Below are positions 1 to 7,090 of a stretch of 9,143 nt of DNA, in pieces. Both the position numbers and the translations under genes were made by a program. The notes beneath the pieces were generated by a model that saw only the letters and a list, made by a program, of their open reading frames with translations, did no database searches and was not told the origin of the DNA. How positions within the stretch are numbered: the first letter of the stretch is position 1; every line of letters begins with the position of its first letter. Source of the DNA: Massilia sp. Its GTDB lineage: Bacteria; Pseudomonadota; Gammaproteobacteria; Burkholderiales; Burkholderiaceae_D. The stretch is taken from positions 1 through 9,143 of the forward strand of contig DOUW01000035.1 of the NCBI GenBank assembly GCA_003520365.1, written 5' to 3'.

Positions 1-123
1 GCCGATGCCCAGTTCCCACAAGGGACGGCCGCGCGGTTCGACCGGCTCGACCGGCGACTCGGCGCGCGCCGGAGCGCTCAGCAGGCAGGCGAGGCCGGCA
101 ATGACGGGCAAGATTTTTTTCAT
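1..123 (-). CDS. MipA/OmpV-family outer-membrane protein, N-terminal fragment cut by the window edge
   Basis: The ATG at 123 opens a frame that stays open to the window edge, giving 41 codons. The protein begins MKKILPVIAGLACLLSAPARA, a standard Sec signal peptide (two lysines, hydrophobic core, ARA cleavage site after residue 21). The mature start contains a proline-rich linker and then RPLWELGIG. A mature protein opening with 'PLWE-G-G' shortly after the signal peptide is characteristic of MipA/OmpV proteins, beta-barrel outer-membrane proteins of about 250-280 residues; this family call rests on that short motif only. No good Shine-Dalgarno sequence is visible (the 20 bases upstream are pyrimidine-rich), but an extended -10 box lies about 40 bp upstream. 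It is separated from the upstream nuclease operon by a terminator and a repeat, so it is probably its own transcription unit. Another exported protein of unknown type is possible. Confidence 0.6.
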   Translation of the reverse strand, partial: MKKILPVIAGLACLLSAPARAESPVEPVEPRGRPLWELGIG

Positions 124-160
124 TGGAAAAGTGGGAGAAAGCGCGGCGCGCGATCTTGCA

Positions 161-169
161 ATTTTAGCA
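161..169 (-). promoter_or_regulatory. Candidate extended -10 promoter of the MipA/OmpV-like gene
   Basis: On the minus strand the sequence reads TGCTAAAAT: a 5/6 match to TATAAT preceded by a TGn extension. No convincing -35 box exists at 16-18 bp, where the left arm of the 179-345 repeat begins. The predicted start of transcription is near 153, giving a leader of about 30 bases. The call is by eye from sequence alone. Confidence 0.4.
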
Positions 170-178
170 GCGGCACCC

Positions 179-345
179 GTAGGGTGGGCGGCTGCACCCA
201 AGCGTGTGGAAGGCCGAGGAAAAGGCGCCGCCCACGCGTTCAACCGGCGCCGTGCAATGCCGCGGTGGCGCATCCGTGCGTTGAACGCGTGCGGGGCGCA
301 TCGGCCGCGTGGCTGCCGCCTGCCGGGTGTAGCCGTCCACCCTAC
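179..345. repeat. Imperfect 167-bp inverted repeat, MITE- or REP-like intergenic element
   Basis: The outer ends are inverted copies: 179-200 (gtagggtgggcggctgcacc and two more bases) matches the reverse complement of 324-345 at 19 of 22 positions. An inner pair, cacgcgttcaac at 233-244 and gttgaacgcgtg at 280-291, is perfect over 12 bp. Both pairs share the same centre (position 262), so the whole stretch is one large imperfect palindrome; the arms between these blocks are only weakly complementary. It contains no plausible gene. Intergenic elements with GTAGGGTGG-type ends are scattered in many proteobacterial genomes, so this is likely a member of a dispersed non-autonomous family; no target-site duplication is obvious. 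It fills the gap between the nuclease terminator and the promoter of the MipA-like gene. Confidence 0.65.
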
Positions 346-352
346 GCTTCAT

Positions 353-380
353 AAAAAAAGGCCGCAGCACGGCTGCGGCC
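353..380 (-). terminator. Rho-independent terminator of the nucleotidase-nuclease operon
   Basis: On the minus strand a perfect 9-bp GC-rich stem (GGCCGCAGC / GCTGCGGCC, positions 380-372 and 368-360) with a 3-base loop is followed directly by seven T residues (359-353). It starts about 24 bases after the stop codon of the S1/P1 nuclease gene. Confidence 0.9.
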
Positions 381-403
381 TCTTCCCGTTCATCGGCCTG
401 CGC

Positions 404-1456
404 TTAGCCGTAGATCGCTTTCAGCACCTCGGCCAGCTTGTAGCCGCCCTTGATCAGCTGTTCCTTGGCCAGCTGCGAGCTCGGCACCGGGTAGTTCTGC
501 GGCACTTCCAGCGTGAAGGTGTAGTAGGTCTCGCCCTTCTTGCTCACCTGCGGCACCAGCTTGCCCGGCGTGACGCCCTCGTGCGCGACCTTGGCGCCGA
601 CCAGGCTGTCGTCGGCCCACTGGTAGGGCCAGGTTACCGGTTCGCCGGTGTTCGGCTTGATGTTCGGGTTCGAGGCGATCACGGTCTCGGCGAACTGGTC
701 CGGGGTCTTGGTGCGGATGCGGCGGAAGGCGTAGTCGACCGTGGTGCTGTCCCAGTAGGAGTGGAAGGGTTTCGTCAACGCCTTCGGCACGCCTTCCTTG
801 ATCGGCTTCGGATCGCCCGGCGGGATCAGGTTGGCGCTCAGCTGGGCCAGCTTTTCCTCGTCGAGCAGCAGGTTGTTGCCGCCGCGCGAAGCGAAGATCG
901 CGGTCTCGTCGACCTCGACCTTGGTCTTCGGCACCACGAACTTGCCGTCCTTGCTGACGAAAGCCGCGCCGACGTGCAGCGGCTGGTGGATGTCGCCGAC
1001 CATGTGGGTCAGGAGGATCAGGGCCTGGCGCTTGGTGAACTTGTGCGGGTTCATGGCCGGGTCGGTGTTGCCCTGCAGGACGGCGATGGCCTGCTTCAGG
1101 GTCTGCACGATGTCGTGCTCGCTGGTGCCGACGCCGTGCTCATGGTAGTGCTCGAGCTGGAACGGCACGTTGGTGTAGTGGTACTCGTCGTGCTTCGGGT
1201 TGGCGGTGGTGTAGTCGACCATTTCCGGCGTCTGCGGGCCACACCAGGTTCCCTTCACGCAGTCCGGCCAGCTGGCGATCGACTGCAACGATTCGCCCGG
1301 TTGCAGCAGCGCGGCGATCTGCTTCTCGGCGTTGCTGCCTTTCAGCAGGCGATCGGCGATGGCGCCCACCGCGCGGTGGCCGTCGCCGCCCCAGGCGGCC
1401 GCGTCGACCGAAACGAAGGCGCTCGTCAGCGCGAGTACACAAGCTAGTTTTTTCAT
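404..1456 (-). CDS. Secreted S1/P1-family nuclease (zinc-dependent)
   Basis: This 350-residue protein belongs to the S1/P1 nuclease family, trinuclear-zinc phosphodiesterases that cleave RNA and single-stranded DNA to 5'-mononucleotides. A signal peptide covers residues 1-21 (MKKLACVLAL... VDAAA). Cleavage after A21 would expose W22 as the new N-terminus, as the family needs, because the N-terminal Trp amine binds zinc. All nine metal ligands known from P1 nuclease can be placed: W22, H27, D65 (SWPD), H93 (YHY), H151 and D155 (HMVGD), H161 (QPLH), H222 and D226 (HSYWD). The length is slightly above the fungal enzymes. The ATG at 1456 has a good ribosome site, AAGGA six bases upstream. It is the last gene of a three-gene operon behind the 5'-nucleotidase, which would take its mononucleotide products. 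It probably acts in the periplasm or outside the cell. The family is very confident; substrate preference is not readable. Confidence 0.95.
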   Translation of the reverse strand: MKKLACVLALTSAFVSVDAAAWGGDGHRAVGAIADRLLKGSNAEKQIAALLQPGESLQSIASWPDCVKGTWCGPQTPEMVDYTTANPKHDEYHYTNVPFQLEHYHEHGVGTSEHDIVQTLKQAIAVLQGNTDPAMNPHKFTKRQALILLTHMVGDIHQPLHVGAAFVSKDGKFVVPKTKVEVDETAIFASRGGNNLLLDEEKLAQLSANLIPPGDPKPIKEGVPKALTKPFHSYWDSTTVDYAFRRIRTKTPDQFAETVIASNPNIKPNTGEPVTWPYQWADDSLVGAKVAHEGVTPGKLVPQVSKKGETYYTFTLEVPQNYPVPSSQLAKEQLIKGGYKLAEVLKAIYG

Positions 1457-1499
1457 GATGGTTCCTTGGTTGTTGCTTCTTGTTTCGGTGCCGGCTGCC

Positions 1500-1679
1500 T
1501 TACTGGAGCTGCGACAGCAGCAGCGACATGACGGCCATGATGCCGGCTGCCAGCGCCGCCAGCAGCAGGAAGCGCTGCCCGGCAGGCCGGGACGACTTGA
1601 GCATCAGGCGCTTGACCACGGTGATGCCGATCACGGCCAGTGCGCAGGCGGCGAGGATGACGATCGAATTCTTGTCCAT
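1500..1679 (-). CDS. Small two-helix membrane protein, 59 residues, function unknown
   Basis: The frame from the ATG at 1679 encodes 59 residues with two hydrophobic helices, about 5-22 (IVILAACALAVIGITVV) and 37-56 (FLLLAALAAGIMAVMSLLL). They are joined by a basic loop with K23, R24, K28, R31 and R36. By the positive-inside rule the loop is cytoplasmic and both ends face the periplasm. The ATG is preceded by AGGAG with a 6-base spacer, a strong ribosome site that fixes this start over a longer upstream in-frame extension that would overlap the nucleotidase gene. It lies 22 bp after the 5'-nucleotidase stop and 43 bp before the nuclease start, so it is the middle gene of the operon. I recognise no family. 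A helper role in export or anchoring of its neighbours is possible but is speculation. Confidence 0.8.
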   Translation of the reverse strand: MDKNSIVILAACALAVIGITVVKRLMLKSSRPAGQRFLLLAALAAGIMAVMSLLLSQLQ

Positions 1680-1701
1680 GTGCGGCTCCTGTAATGGCGG
1701 C

Positions 1702-3396
1702 TTAGCGCACCTTCTCGATGCGGGTCGAGGAGACCATGCCGGCCTGCGGCGCGCCGGCGCCCGGATGCTTCGCAATGAAGTCGCTCAGCGCGTCCAGGTC
1801 GACCAGCTGGGTATCGACACGGTTGGTGCCCTTGGCGAATTCCGGAATATTGTCGCCGCCTTCGGCCAGGAAGTTGTTCGCGACCACGCGGTAGGTCTTG
1901 CCGTCGTCGACCGGCACGCCGTTGAACTTCAGGCTGCCTGGCACCAGGCGGCTGCCGACCGGGCGCTTTTCGTCCCACTGGTAGGACAGCGCTTGCGAGA
2001 TTTGCAGGATCGTCGAACCGGATGCGGCCGGGCGGTCCCACTGCTGTTCCAGCAGGCGGCGCAGCTGGGCGCCGGTCAGGTCCATCACGACCAGCGTGTT
2101 ACCGAAGGGGAGCACGGCCTGGGCATGGCCGAAGGTGGCCACCATGCCCTCCCCCGTGTCCAGGTCCTTGCGGATGCCGCCGGTGTTCATGAAGCCGATC
2201 TGCACGCCCTGGTCGCGGGTCGCGGCCACGATCGCATCGGCGATCAGGTTGCCGAGCGGCGATTCGCCGGACTCGCTGCTTTTCCTTGCGACAGTGGCGA
2301 CGCCGAGCTTGCCCAGCGGCCGTGCCAGCGCCGCGCGGCTGCGCTCCTTGACGCCGGCGAGGTAAGCCGCCACTTTCGGGTCGGCCGGGAACTTGGCCGG
2401 GTCCATGACGACGTTTTTCACGTCGATGTTGGCCAGTGCGCCGCTGGCCGGATCGACCGTCAGGGCGATGCGCGACAGCAGGTGGCCGGCGGCATCGGCC
2501 TGGGTGACGACGCGGCCGTCGACCTGGCACAGGTAGCCCTGGTGCGAGTGGCCGGTAATGACCAGGCGGATCGCCGGATCGAGCTGCTTCACGATGTCGA
2601 CCACGGCGCCGGTCAGCCCTTTGCAGGCCGGCTGCTGGGGCGACTCGTCGGTGCGGCCGCCCTCGTGCACCAGGGCGACGATCACCTGGGCGCCGTCGGC
2701 GCGCATCTGCGGCAGGGTGCGGTTGATGGCCTCGGCCTCGCCGATGAAGTCGAGCCCGGCGATGGCCGAGCTGACCGCGACCGAAGCGGTATCCTGCAGC
2801 ACCACGCCGACCACGCCGACCTTGATGCCCTTCACGGTCTCGATGCGGTAGGCCGGCATGAAGGGTTTGCCGGTGGCCTTGTCGAGGACGTTGGCGGCGA
2901 GATAGGTGAAGCGCGCGCCCTTGAAGTCCGGCGCCAGCTTGCAGGCTTTCTTGGGACGCGGCGAATCGCAGCCGCCGTTCTGCTGGCGCAGCAGTTCCTT
3001 GCGGCCCTGGTCGAACTCGTGGTTGCCCACCGAGCTCATCTGCAGGCCCATCAGGTTCATCGCCTCGATGCTCGGCTCGTCGGCCCACATCGAGGACAGC
3101 GCCGGGCTGGCGCCGATCAGGTCGCCGGCGCCGATGAACAGCAGGTCCTTGTCTTCCCGGCGCCAGGCGGCCAGCGCGCCGCTCAAGGCTTCGATGCCGC
3201 CGGCGCGCAGGGTTTCGCTCTTGCCGGTGGCGGCGTCGGTATAGGTGTACTTGCTCGGCTCGAGGTTGCCGTGGAAGTCGTTGATCGCGACCAGATTGAG
3301 CGTGACCGGCGCCGGCGGCGCGGTAGCGCAGCCAGCCGCGGCCAGGGCCAGCGCCAGGGTGGAAAGAACGGCGCGCGCGCGCGGGGAAACGATCAT
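1702..3396 (-). CDS. Lipoprotein 5'-nucleotidase / metallophosphoesterase (UshA/NadN type)
   Basis: This 564-residue protein has the two-domain layout of bacterial 5'-nucleotidases, which hydrolyse nucleoside 5'-phosphates (and often UDP-sugars or NAD) to nucleosides and phosphate. The N-terminal signal ends in AAAGC with C23 as probable lipidation site; -3 is Ala rather than the usual Leu, so the lipobox is slightly atypical. The metallophosphatase domain (about 31-310) shows the dimetal motifs NDFHG (D40, H42), GAGD (D92), GNHEFD (N125, H126), H244 and TGHSH (H283, H285). The C-terminal nucleotide-binding domain (about 360-540) shows MNTGGIR (403-409), PFGN (430-433) and NNFLAEGGD (507-515), the base-stacking and substrate region. 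C143/C152 and C258/C290 may form disulfides. The ATG at 3396 is chosen over a longer in-frame extension because AAAGG lies seven bases upstream and the signal peptide starts here. It is the first gene of the operon with the 59-residue protein and the S1/P1 nuclease. Confidence 0.93.
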   Translation of the reverse strand: MIVSPRARAVLSTLALALAAAGCATAPPAPVTLNLVAINDFHGNLEPSKYTYTDAATGKSETLRAGGIEALSGALAAWRREDKDLLFIGAGDLIGASPALSSMWADEPSIEAMNLMGLQMSSVGNHEFDQGRKELLRQQNGGCDSPRPKKACKLAPDFKGARFTYLAANVLDKATGKPFMPAYRIETVKGIKVGVVGVVLQDTASVAVSSAIAGLDFIGEAEAINRTLPQMRADGAQVIVALVHEGGRTDESPQQPACKGLTGAVVDIVKQLDPAIRLVITGHSHQGYLCQVDGRVVTQADAAGHLLSRIALTVDPASGALANIDVKNVVMDPAKFPADPKVAAYLAGVKERSRAALARPLGKLGVATVARKSSESGESPLGNLIADAIVAATRDQGVQIGFMNTGGIRKDLDTGEGMVATFGHAQAVLPFGNTLVVMDLTGAQLRRLLEQQWDRPAASGSTILQISQALSYQWDEKRPVGSRLVPGSLKFNGVPVDDGKTYRVVANNFLAEGGDNIPEFAKGTNRVDTQLVDLDALSDFIAKHPGAGAPQAGMVSSTRIEKVR

Positions 3397-3441
3397 GGCA
3401 TACCTTTGTTGATGAAGACGGGGCCCTCGCGGGCGAGCCGA

Positions 3442-3450
3442 ATTATTGCA
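3442..3450 (-). promoter_or_regulatory. Candidate extended -10 promoter of the nucleotidase operon
   Basis: The minus strand reads TGCAATAAT in the 118-bp gap between the receptor terminator and the nucleotidase start. This is a TGn extension plus a 5/6 match to TATAAT; the -35 region (TGGCCT at a 17-bp spacing) is poor. Predicted leader length is about 40 bases. No PhoB-type direct repeat is visible near it. Confidence 0.45.
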
Positions 3451-3515
3451 CGTAGGCCAGCACGAGGCCATCCTTACAAGCGCCCTTGCCTACTGCTTAC
3501 CCATTCATGTAAACG

Positions 3516-3546
3516 AAAAAACGGCCGGTGTCGCCACCGGCCGTTT
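3516..3546 (-). terminator. Rho-independent terminator of the TonB-dependent receptor gene
   Basis: The minus strand forms a perfect 12-bp stem (AAACGGCCGGTG / CACCGGCCGTTT) closed by a GCGA loop of the GNRA type, running into six T residues (3521-3516, partly within the stem). It begins 25 bases after the receptor stop codon, so the receptor and the nucleotidase operon are separate transcription units. Confidence 0.92.
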
Positions 3547-3571
3547 CAAGCATCAGGACAAATTCAGGAAC

Positions 3572-6500
3572 TTAGAATTCGTACTTGACGGTTGCCTGGA
3601 TCGCCCACTGCGATTCGTTCTTCGACTGCTTGACGGTCAGGTCGTCTGCCTTGTTGCGGACGAAGTAGACGTACTTGCCGTCTTGCATACCAGCATAGTC
3701 CACGAAGCCGCGGGTGGTGCCGCCGCCCGACGCGAACGATGGCTCCTGGGTGTGGCCCCACTTCTTGTTCAGCAGGTTGCCGACGTTGAAGAAGTCCAGG
3801 GTGAACACGGCCTTGTTGCGCTTGAAGATGCCCGGGATTTCCTGGCTGATGCGCATGTCGACCACGTTGGTCCAGTCCGAGAAGCTCTTGTTACGGCCTA
3901 CGACACCGCCGGCTGCGTCACGCAGGGCCTTGTTGCCGTTGACGATGTCCCAGAAACGCTGCTCGTTGCTGTGGTTGGTTTCGGTATCGCCCAGGAAGAC
4001 CACTTCACCCGAACCGAAGGCTTTCGGGATGTACATCAGGTCGTTGCCCGAGACACCGTCGCCGTTCAGGTCGTTCTTGTAGGTCCAGCTGTATGGCTTG
4101 CCCGAACGTGCTTCGTAGAACACACCGAGGCGGGTGTTATACGAACCGAAGAACTTCTTCTGGAAGTTGGCCAGGGCGTTCAGGCGATGCTTTGCCATGG
4201 TGTTCGAGTTCGATGCGACTTCTTCGTTCGGGTTAAACACCGAACGTGCATTGAAGTTCGAATTGGCGACCGACGACGACAGCGGCGAGACTTCCGTCGC
4301 TTTCGTGTGGGTGTAGGCCACCGACCAGCCGAAGCCCTTGGTCAGCGGACGCGACAGCGACATGGTGATCAGCTTGCCGTCGCCTTCGCCGGTGTTCTTC
4401 GCCACCAACACGTTACCGTAGGAACGGTTACGCAGGTATTTGGCTTGGGTGCAGCCGCTGGTGGTGTTCAGCGACGTACCGGCCGCATTCGCAGCGTAGC
4501 AGGTGGTCGTCATGGCTGCCGGGTTCCAGTACAGCTGGCGGCCGTCGGTACCCGCGGTGCCGGTCGAGGCGCCCAGGTTCAGGTGCTCGTAATAGATGCT
4601 GTCCTTGTTGTTGGTGTACAAGAGCTCAGCACCAAAGACCATACCGTACCATGGCAGTTCGGTGTCGAACGCCAGGTTGGCTTTCCAGATCGACGGCTGG
4701 CGCAGGCCCGGGTCGAGGATGTCGACGTTGGCCAGCGGCGTGCTGCCTGGAATGTTGGTCGGCTGGTTGTCCGGATCCGGGTTGAAGAAGCCGGTGGCTG
4801 GGCAACGGGTCGCATTCGAAGCGCAGGTGACCGTGTTGGTGGCGACGCCCGGGTTCGAGAACGGGTTCGACATCCACACCGATGCCGCGGCGCCCTGGAA
4901 CAGGCCGGCGCCACCGCGGATCTGCATCGAACGTGCGCTGTCGAACTTGTAGTTGAAGCCCACGCGCGGCTGCCACAGCTTCTTGCCGTCAGGGGTGACG
5001 GTGTTGTCGTAGCCGAAGCCGCCGGTCTGGCCGCGGCCGGTGGCGTAGTTACCGGCGATGACAGGTGCTGCCACGGCGGTGTTGGCCAGCGGCTTGCTGC
5101 CGACGCCGGTTTCGTCCACGCGAACGCCGTAGGTCAGGGTCAGGTTCTTGGTCGCGGTCCAGGTGTCTTGCAGGAACAGGCCGGTGTTCTTCATCGTGAA
5201 CGACGAGATGCCGTCGCTCAGCGACTTGCCCGGTGCAGGAATCTGCACGGAGTACGAAGTCGGGTTACCGTTACGGAAGTTGTTCAGCACCGCCGCTTCG
5301 ATCGCCGCTGCGCTGCCGTTCTTGCAGATGCCGGCGTTCAGGGTGTCGTCGCAGGCGAAGGTGTAGCTACCGAAGACGTTCTGCAGGTAGGCGTTGTAGA
5401 TCTCGTTGGTGCTGTAGTCGAAGCCACCCTTGATCTCGTGGTCGCCCACGACCCAGTTGGCCGCGCCGTAGTAGTCCATGGTCTTGGTGCCGAGGACGTT
5501 CAGCTGGCGTGCGTATTCGGTACCGAAGTTCAGGTCACGCGAACCGTTCTGGGTACCGGCCGGGGTGCCGGCAGGCAGCGCGCCGCTGAACTGCAGGCGG
5601 ATCGACGGCAGGCGGGTGCTGTTCTTCGGCACCGAATCGTAGTCGCGCGACGAGACGCGGAATTCGGTCGACAGGGTCGGGGTCCAGTCCGAGAAGACCT
5701 GGGCGACGCCGGTTTCGATGCTCTTCTCGTTGCTGTAGAACATCGAGTCCAGGCTCACGCTGTCCCGGGCGTACGACGGGAAGACCGGTTCCGACTGGGT
5801 CGTCTTGCCGTAGCGGAAGTTGGCGCGGTGGTTATCGCTGATGTTCCAGTCGACTTTCAGCAGCTTCTCTTCCGAGGTCATCTTCGAGCCGGCCGGCACG
5901 TTCAGGCCGCCGATGTCCATGCCCCATTTGTCCTTGGCGATCTGCTGCGCCTGCTCGACGGCCGACGCGGTGATCGGCACGGTGGTGCCGGCGCTGCTGC
6001 CGATGATGCCGAAGTCCGGGCTGGCGCGGCTGCTTTCCGATTTCTCGGTCAGGGCGTAGATGAAGAGCTTGTCTTCGATCAGGGCGCCACTGGCCCACAG
6101 GCCCTTGGTGGTTTCCTTGAACTTCGGCGCGTCGCTGTAGGTATCGGTGACGTTGTTGTAGCGTTCGCCGACGAAACGGTCGTTACGCCACACGTAGTAG
6201 GCGCCGCCCTTCCAGGTGTTGGTGCCCGACTTGGTGACGGCGTTGATGTTGGCGCCGGTGTAGCCTTTCTGGGTCACGTCGTAGTTGGCGACGTTGACCT
6301 GCACCGACTGGATCGCTTCGATCGAGATTGCCTGGCGCGCGGTGGGGCTGCCGTTCGACTCCAGGCCGAAGGTGTCGTTGATGGCGACGCCATCGACGGT
6401 GATCGAGTTGTAGCGCGAGTTCTGGCCGGCGACGGACATTTCGCCGCGTTCCTTGTCGTTCTGCGAGACGCGCGGATCGGCACGGGCATAATCCTGCAGG

Positions 6501-6970
6501 TTGCGCTGGATCGATGCCTGGGTTGCCAGTTCGGTGGCGCCGATGCTGGTGACCGCGCCCATGGTGGTGCGGTTGAAGCGCTCCGAGCGGTTGGCCGTAC
6601 CGGAAACGGTCACGGTCTGCATGCCGGTGCCCAGGGTCGCGTCGATCGACGCGGTTTCGGCCAGCTGGATGAAGACGTTGTCGCGTTTTTCCGAGACGCC
6701 GTCCTTGGTGATGATAATGGTGTACGGACCACCCACACGCAGACCGCGCGCGATGTATCGGCCTTCAGCGTCGGTCGCGACGTTGCTGACAGAGTTCGAC
6801 TCGGTATGAAGGATCGACACTTGTGCACCAGCCACCGGCTTGCCGTCCGCGCCAGCGACGCGGCCGCCAATGGCGGAGGTGGTGTTCTGTGCGAAGGTCG
6901 GCGCAGCCGACAACGCAATCGACAAAGCCAGCGCCAGCTTGGTCAGCCGGATCTGTTTGTGAGTGATCAT
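3572..6970 (-). CDS. Oar-like TonB-dependent outer-membrane receptor with carboxypeptidase-regulatory domain
   Basis: This 1132-residue protein is an outer-membrane active transporter energised by TonB-ExbBD. Order: signal peptide 1-27 (cut at TFA-Q); carboxypeptidase-regulatory-like beta-sandwich about 32-112 (GGRVAGADGKPVAGAQV, then TDAEGRY); possible TonB box around 117-124 (MQTVTVSG); plug domain about 130-250 (ITVDGVAIND, INAVTKSGTN); then a long beta barrel ending in KYEF, with the C-terminal Phe needed for outer-membrane assembly. This layout and the loop DLNGDGVSGND (967-977), a calcium-site-like motif, match the Oar-type receptors. Three close Cys pairs (C540/C548, C716/C723, C824/C840) probably form disulfides in surface loops. 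The ATG at 6970 is chosen because the signal peptide begins there; a TTG five codons earlier is in frame but unlikely. The ribosome site is weak (TTTTGGGG about ten bases upstream). It is transcribed alone. The substrate is unknown; neighbours suggest nucleic-acid-derived compounds, which is inference. Confidence 0.92.
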   Translation of the reverse strand: MITHKQIRLTKLALALSIALSAAPTFAQNTTSAIGGRVAGADGKPVAGAQVSILHTESNSVSNVATDAEGRYIARGLRVGGPYTIIITKDGVSEKRDNVFIQLAETASIDATLGTGMQTVTVSGTANRSERFNRTTMGAVTSIGATELATQASIQRNLQDYARADPRVSQNDKERGEMSVAGQNSRYNSITVDGVAINDTFGLESNGSPTARQAISIEAIQSVQVNVANYDVTQKGYTGANINAVTKSGTNTWKGGAYYVWRNDRFVGERYNNVTDTYSDAPKFKETTKGLWASGALIEDKLFIYALTEKSESSRASPDFGIIGSSAGTTVPITASAVEQAQQIAKDKWGMDIGGLNVPAGSKMTSEEKLLKVDWNISDNHRANFRYGKTTQSEPVFPSYARDSVSLDSMFYSNEKSIETGVAQVFSDWTPTLSTEFRVSSRDYDSVPKNSTRLPSIRLQFSGALPAGTPAGTQNGSRDLNFGTEYARQLNVLGTKTMDYYGAANWVVGDHEIKGGFDYSTNEIYNAYLQNVFGSYTFACDDTLNAGICKNGSAAAIEAAVLNNFRNGNPTSYSVQIPAPGKSLSDGISSFTMKNTGLFLQDTWTATKNLTLTYGVRVDETGVGSKPLANTAVAAPVIAGNYATGRGQTGGFGYDNTVTPDGKKLWQPRVGFNYKFDSARSMQIRGGAGLFQGAAASVWMSNPFSNPGVATNTVTCASNATRCPATGFFNPDPDNQPTNIPGSTPLANVDILDPGLRQPSIWKANLAFDTELPWYGMVFGAELLYTNNKDSIYYEHLNLGASTGTAGTDGRQLYWNPAAMTTTCYAANAAGTSLNTTSGCTQAKYLRNRSYGNVLVAKNTGEGDGKLITMSLSRPLTKGFGWSVAYTHTKATEVSPLSSSVANSNFNARSVFNPNEEVASNSNTMAKHRLNALANFQKKFFGSYNTRLGVFYEARSGKPYSWTYKNDLNGDGVSGNDLMYIPKAFGSGEVVFLGDTETNHSNEQRFWDIVNGNKALRDAAGGVVGRNKSFSDWTNVVDMRISQEIPGIFKRNKAVFTLDFFNVGNLLNKKWGHTQEPSFASGGGTTRGFVDYAGMQDGKYVYFVRNKADDLTVKQSKNESQWAIQATVKYEF

Positions 6971-7005
6971 TGTTAAAAACCCCAAAATAGACTTAATAGT
7001 TATTT

Positions 7006-7023
7006 GGACGCCCGAAGACGTCC
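7006..7023 (-). other. cUUCGg tetraloop hairpin just upstream of the receptor start codon
   Basis: As minus-strand RNA this is GGACGUC-UUCG-GGCGUCC: seven base pairs (one G-U) closed by C(UUCG)G, the exceptionally stable tetraloop. It ends 35 bases before the ATG at 6970. It is followed by AAATAAC rather than a U run, so it is not an intrinsic terminator. Its 5' strand can also join a longer-range pairing (GTCCC at 7089-7085 with GGGAC at 7024-7020). Confidence 0.7.
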
Positions 7024-7090
7024 CTCTTTACAAGTACTGCAACCCTGGTTGCTGCGAACCGCAGCGGCACAGCCGGCCTTCCGTGGGACC

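Noticed and set aside
5..1447. Long plus-strand frame opposite the nuclease gene, and similar ones at 1480-3588 and 7474-9120
   Set aside because: Each lies antisense to a well-supported minus-strand gene, has biased composition and runs through terminators and intergenic repeats.
1680..1775. Longer start for the small membrane protein at 1775
   Set aside because: It would overlap the end of the nucleotidase gene by over 70 bp with an Arg/Pro-rich stretch, while the ATG at 1679 has a strong AGGAG at correct spacing.
3397..3471. Longer start for the 5'-nucleotidase at 3471
   Set aside because: The added 25 residues precede a complete lipoprotein signal peptide and would run through the probable promoter; the ATG at 3396 has AAAGG at good spacing.
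3397..3515. Possible Pho box upstream of the nucleotidase operon
   Set aside because: A phosphate-regulated operon would make sense here, but no pair of CTGTCAT-like direct repeats with 11-bp phasing is visible.
3446..6976. A plus-strand open frame of 1176 codons covering the whole receptor gene
   Set aside because: It is antisense to a gene with clear domains. Its translation is a Val/Gly/Ala/Arg-rich composition with no domain, signal or motif, as expected opposite a GC-rich coding strand that rarely uses codons whose complements are stops.
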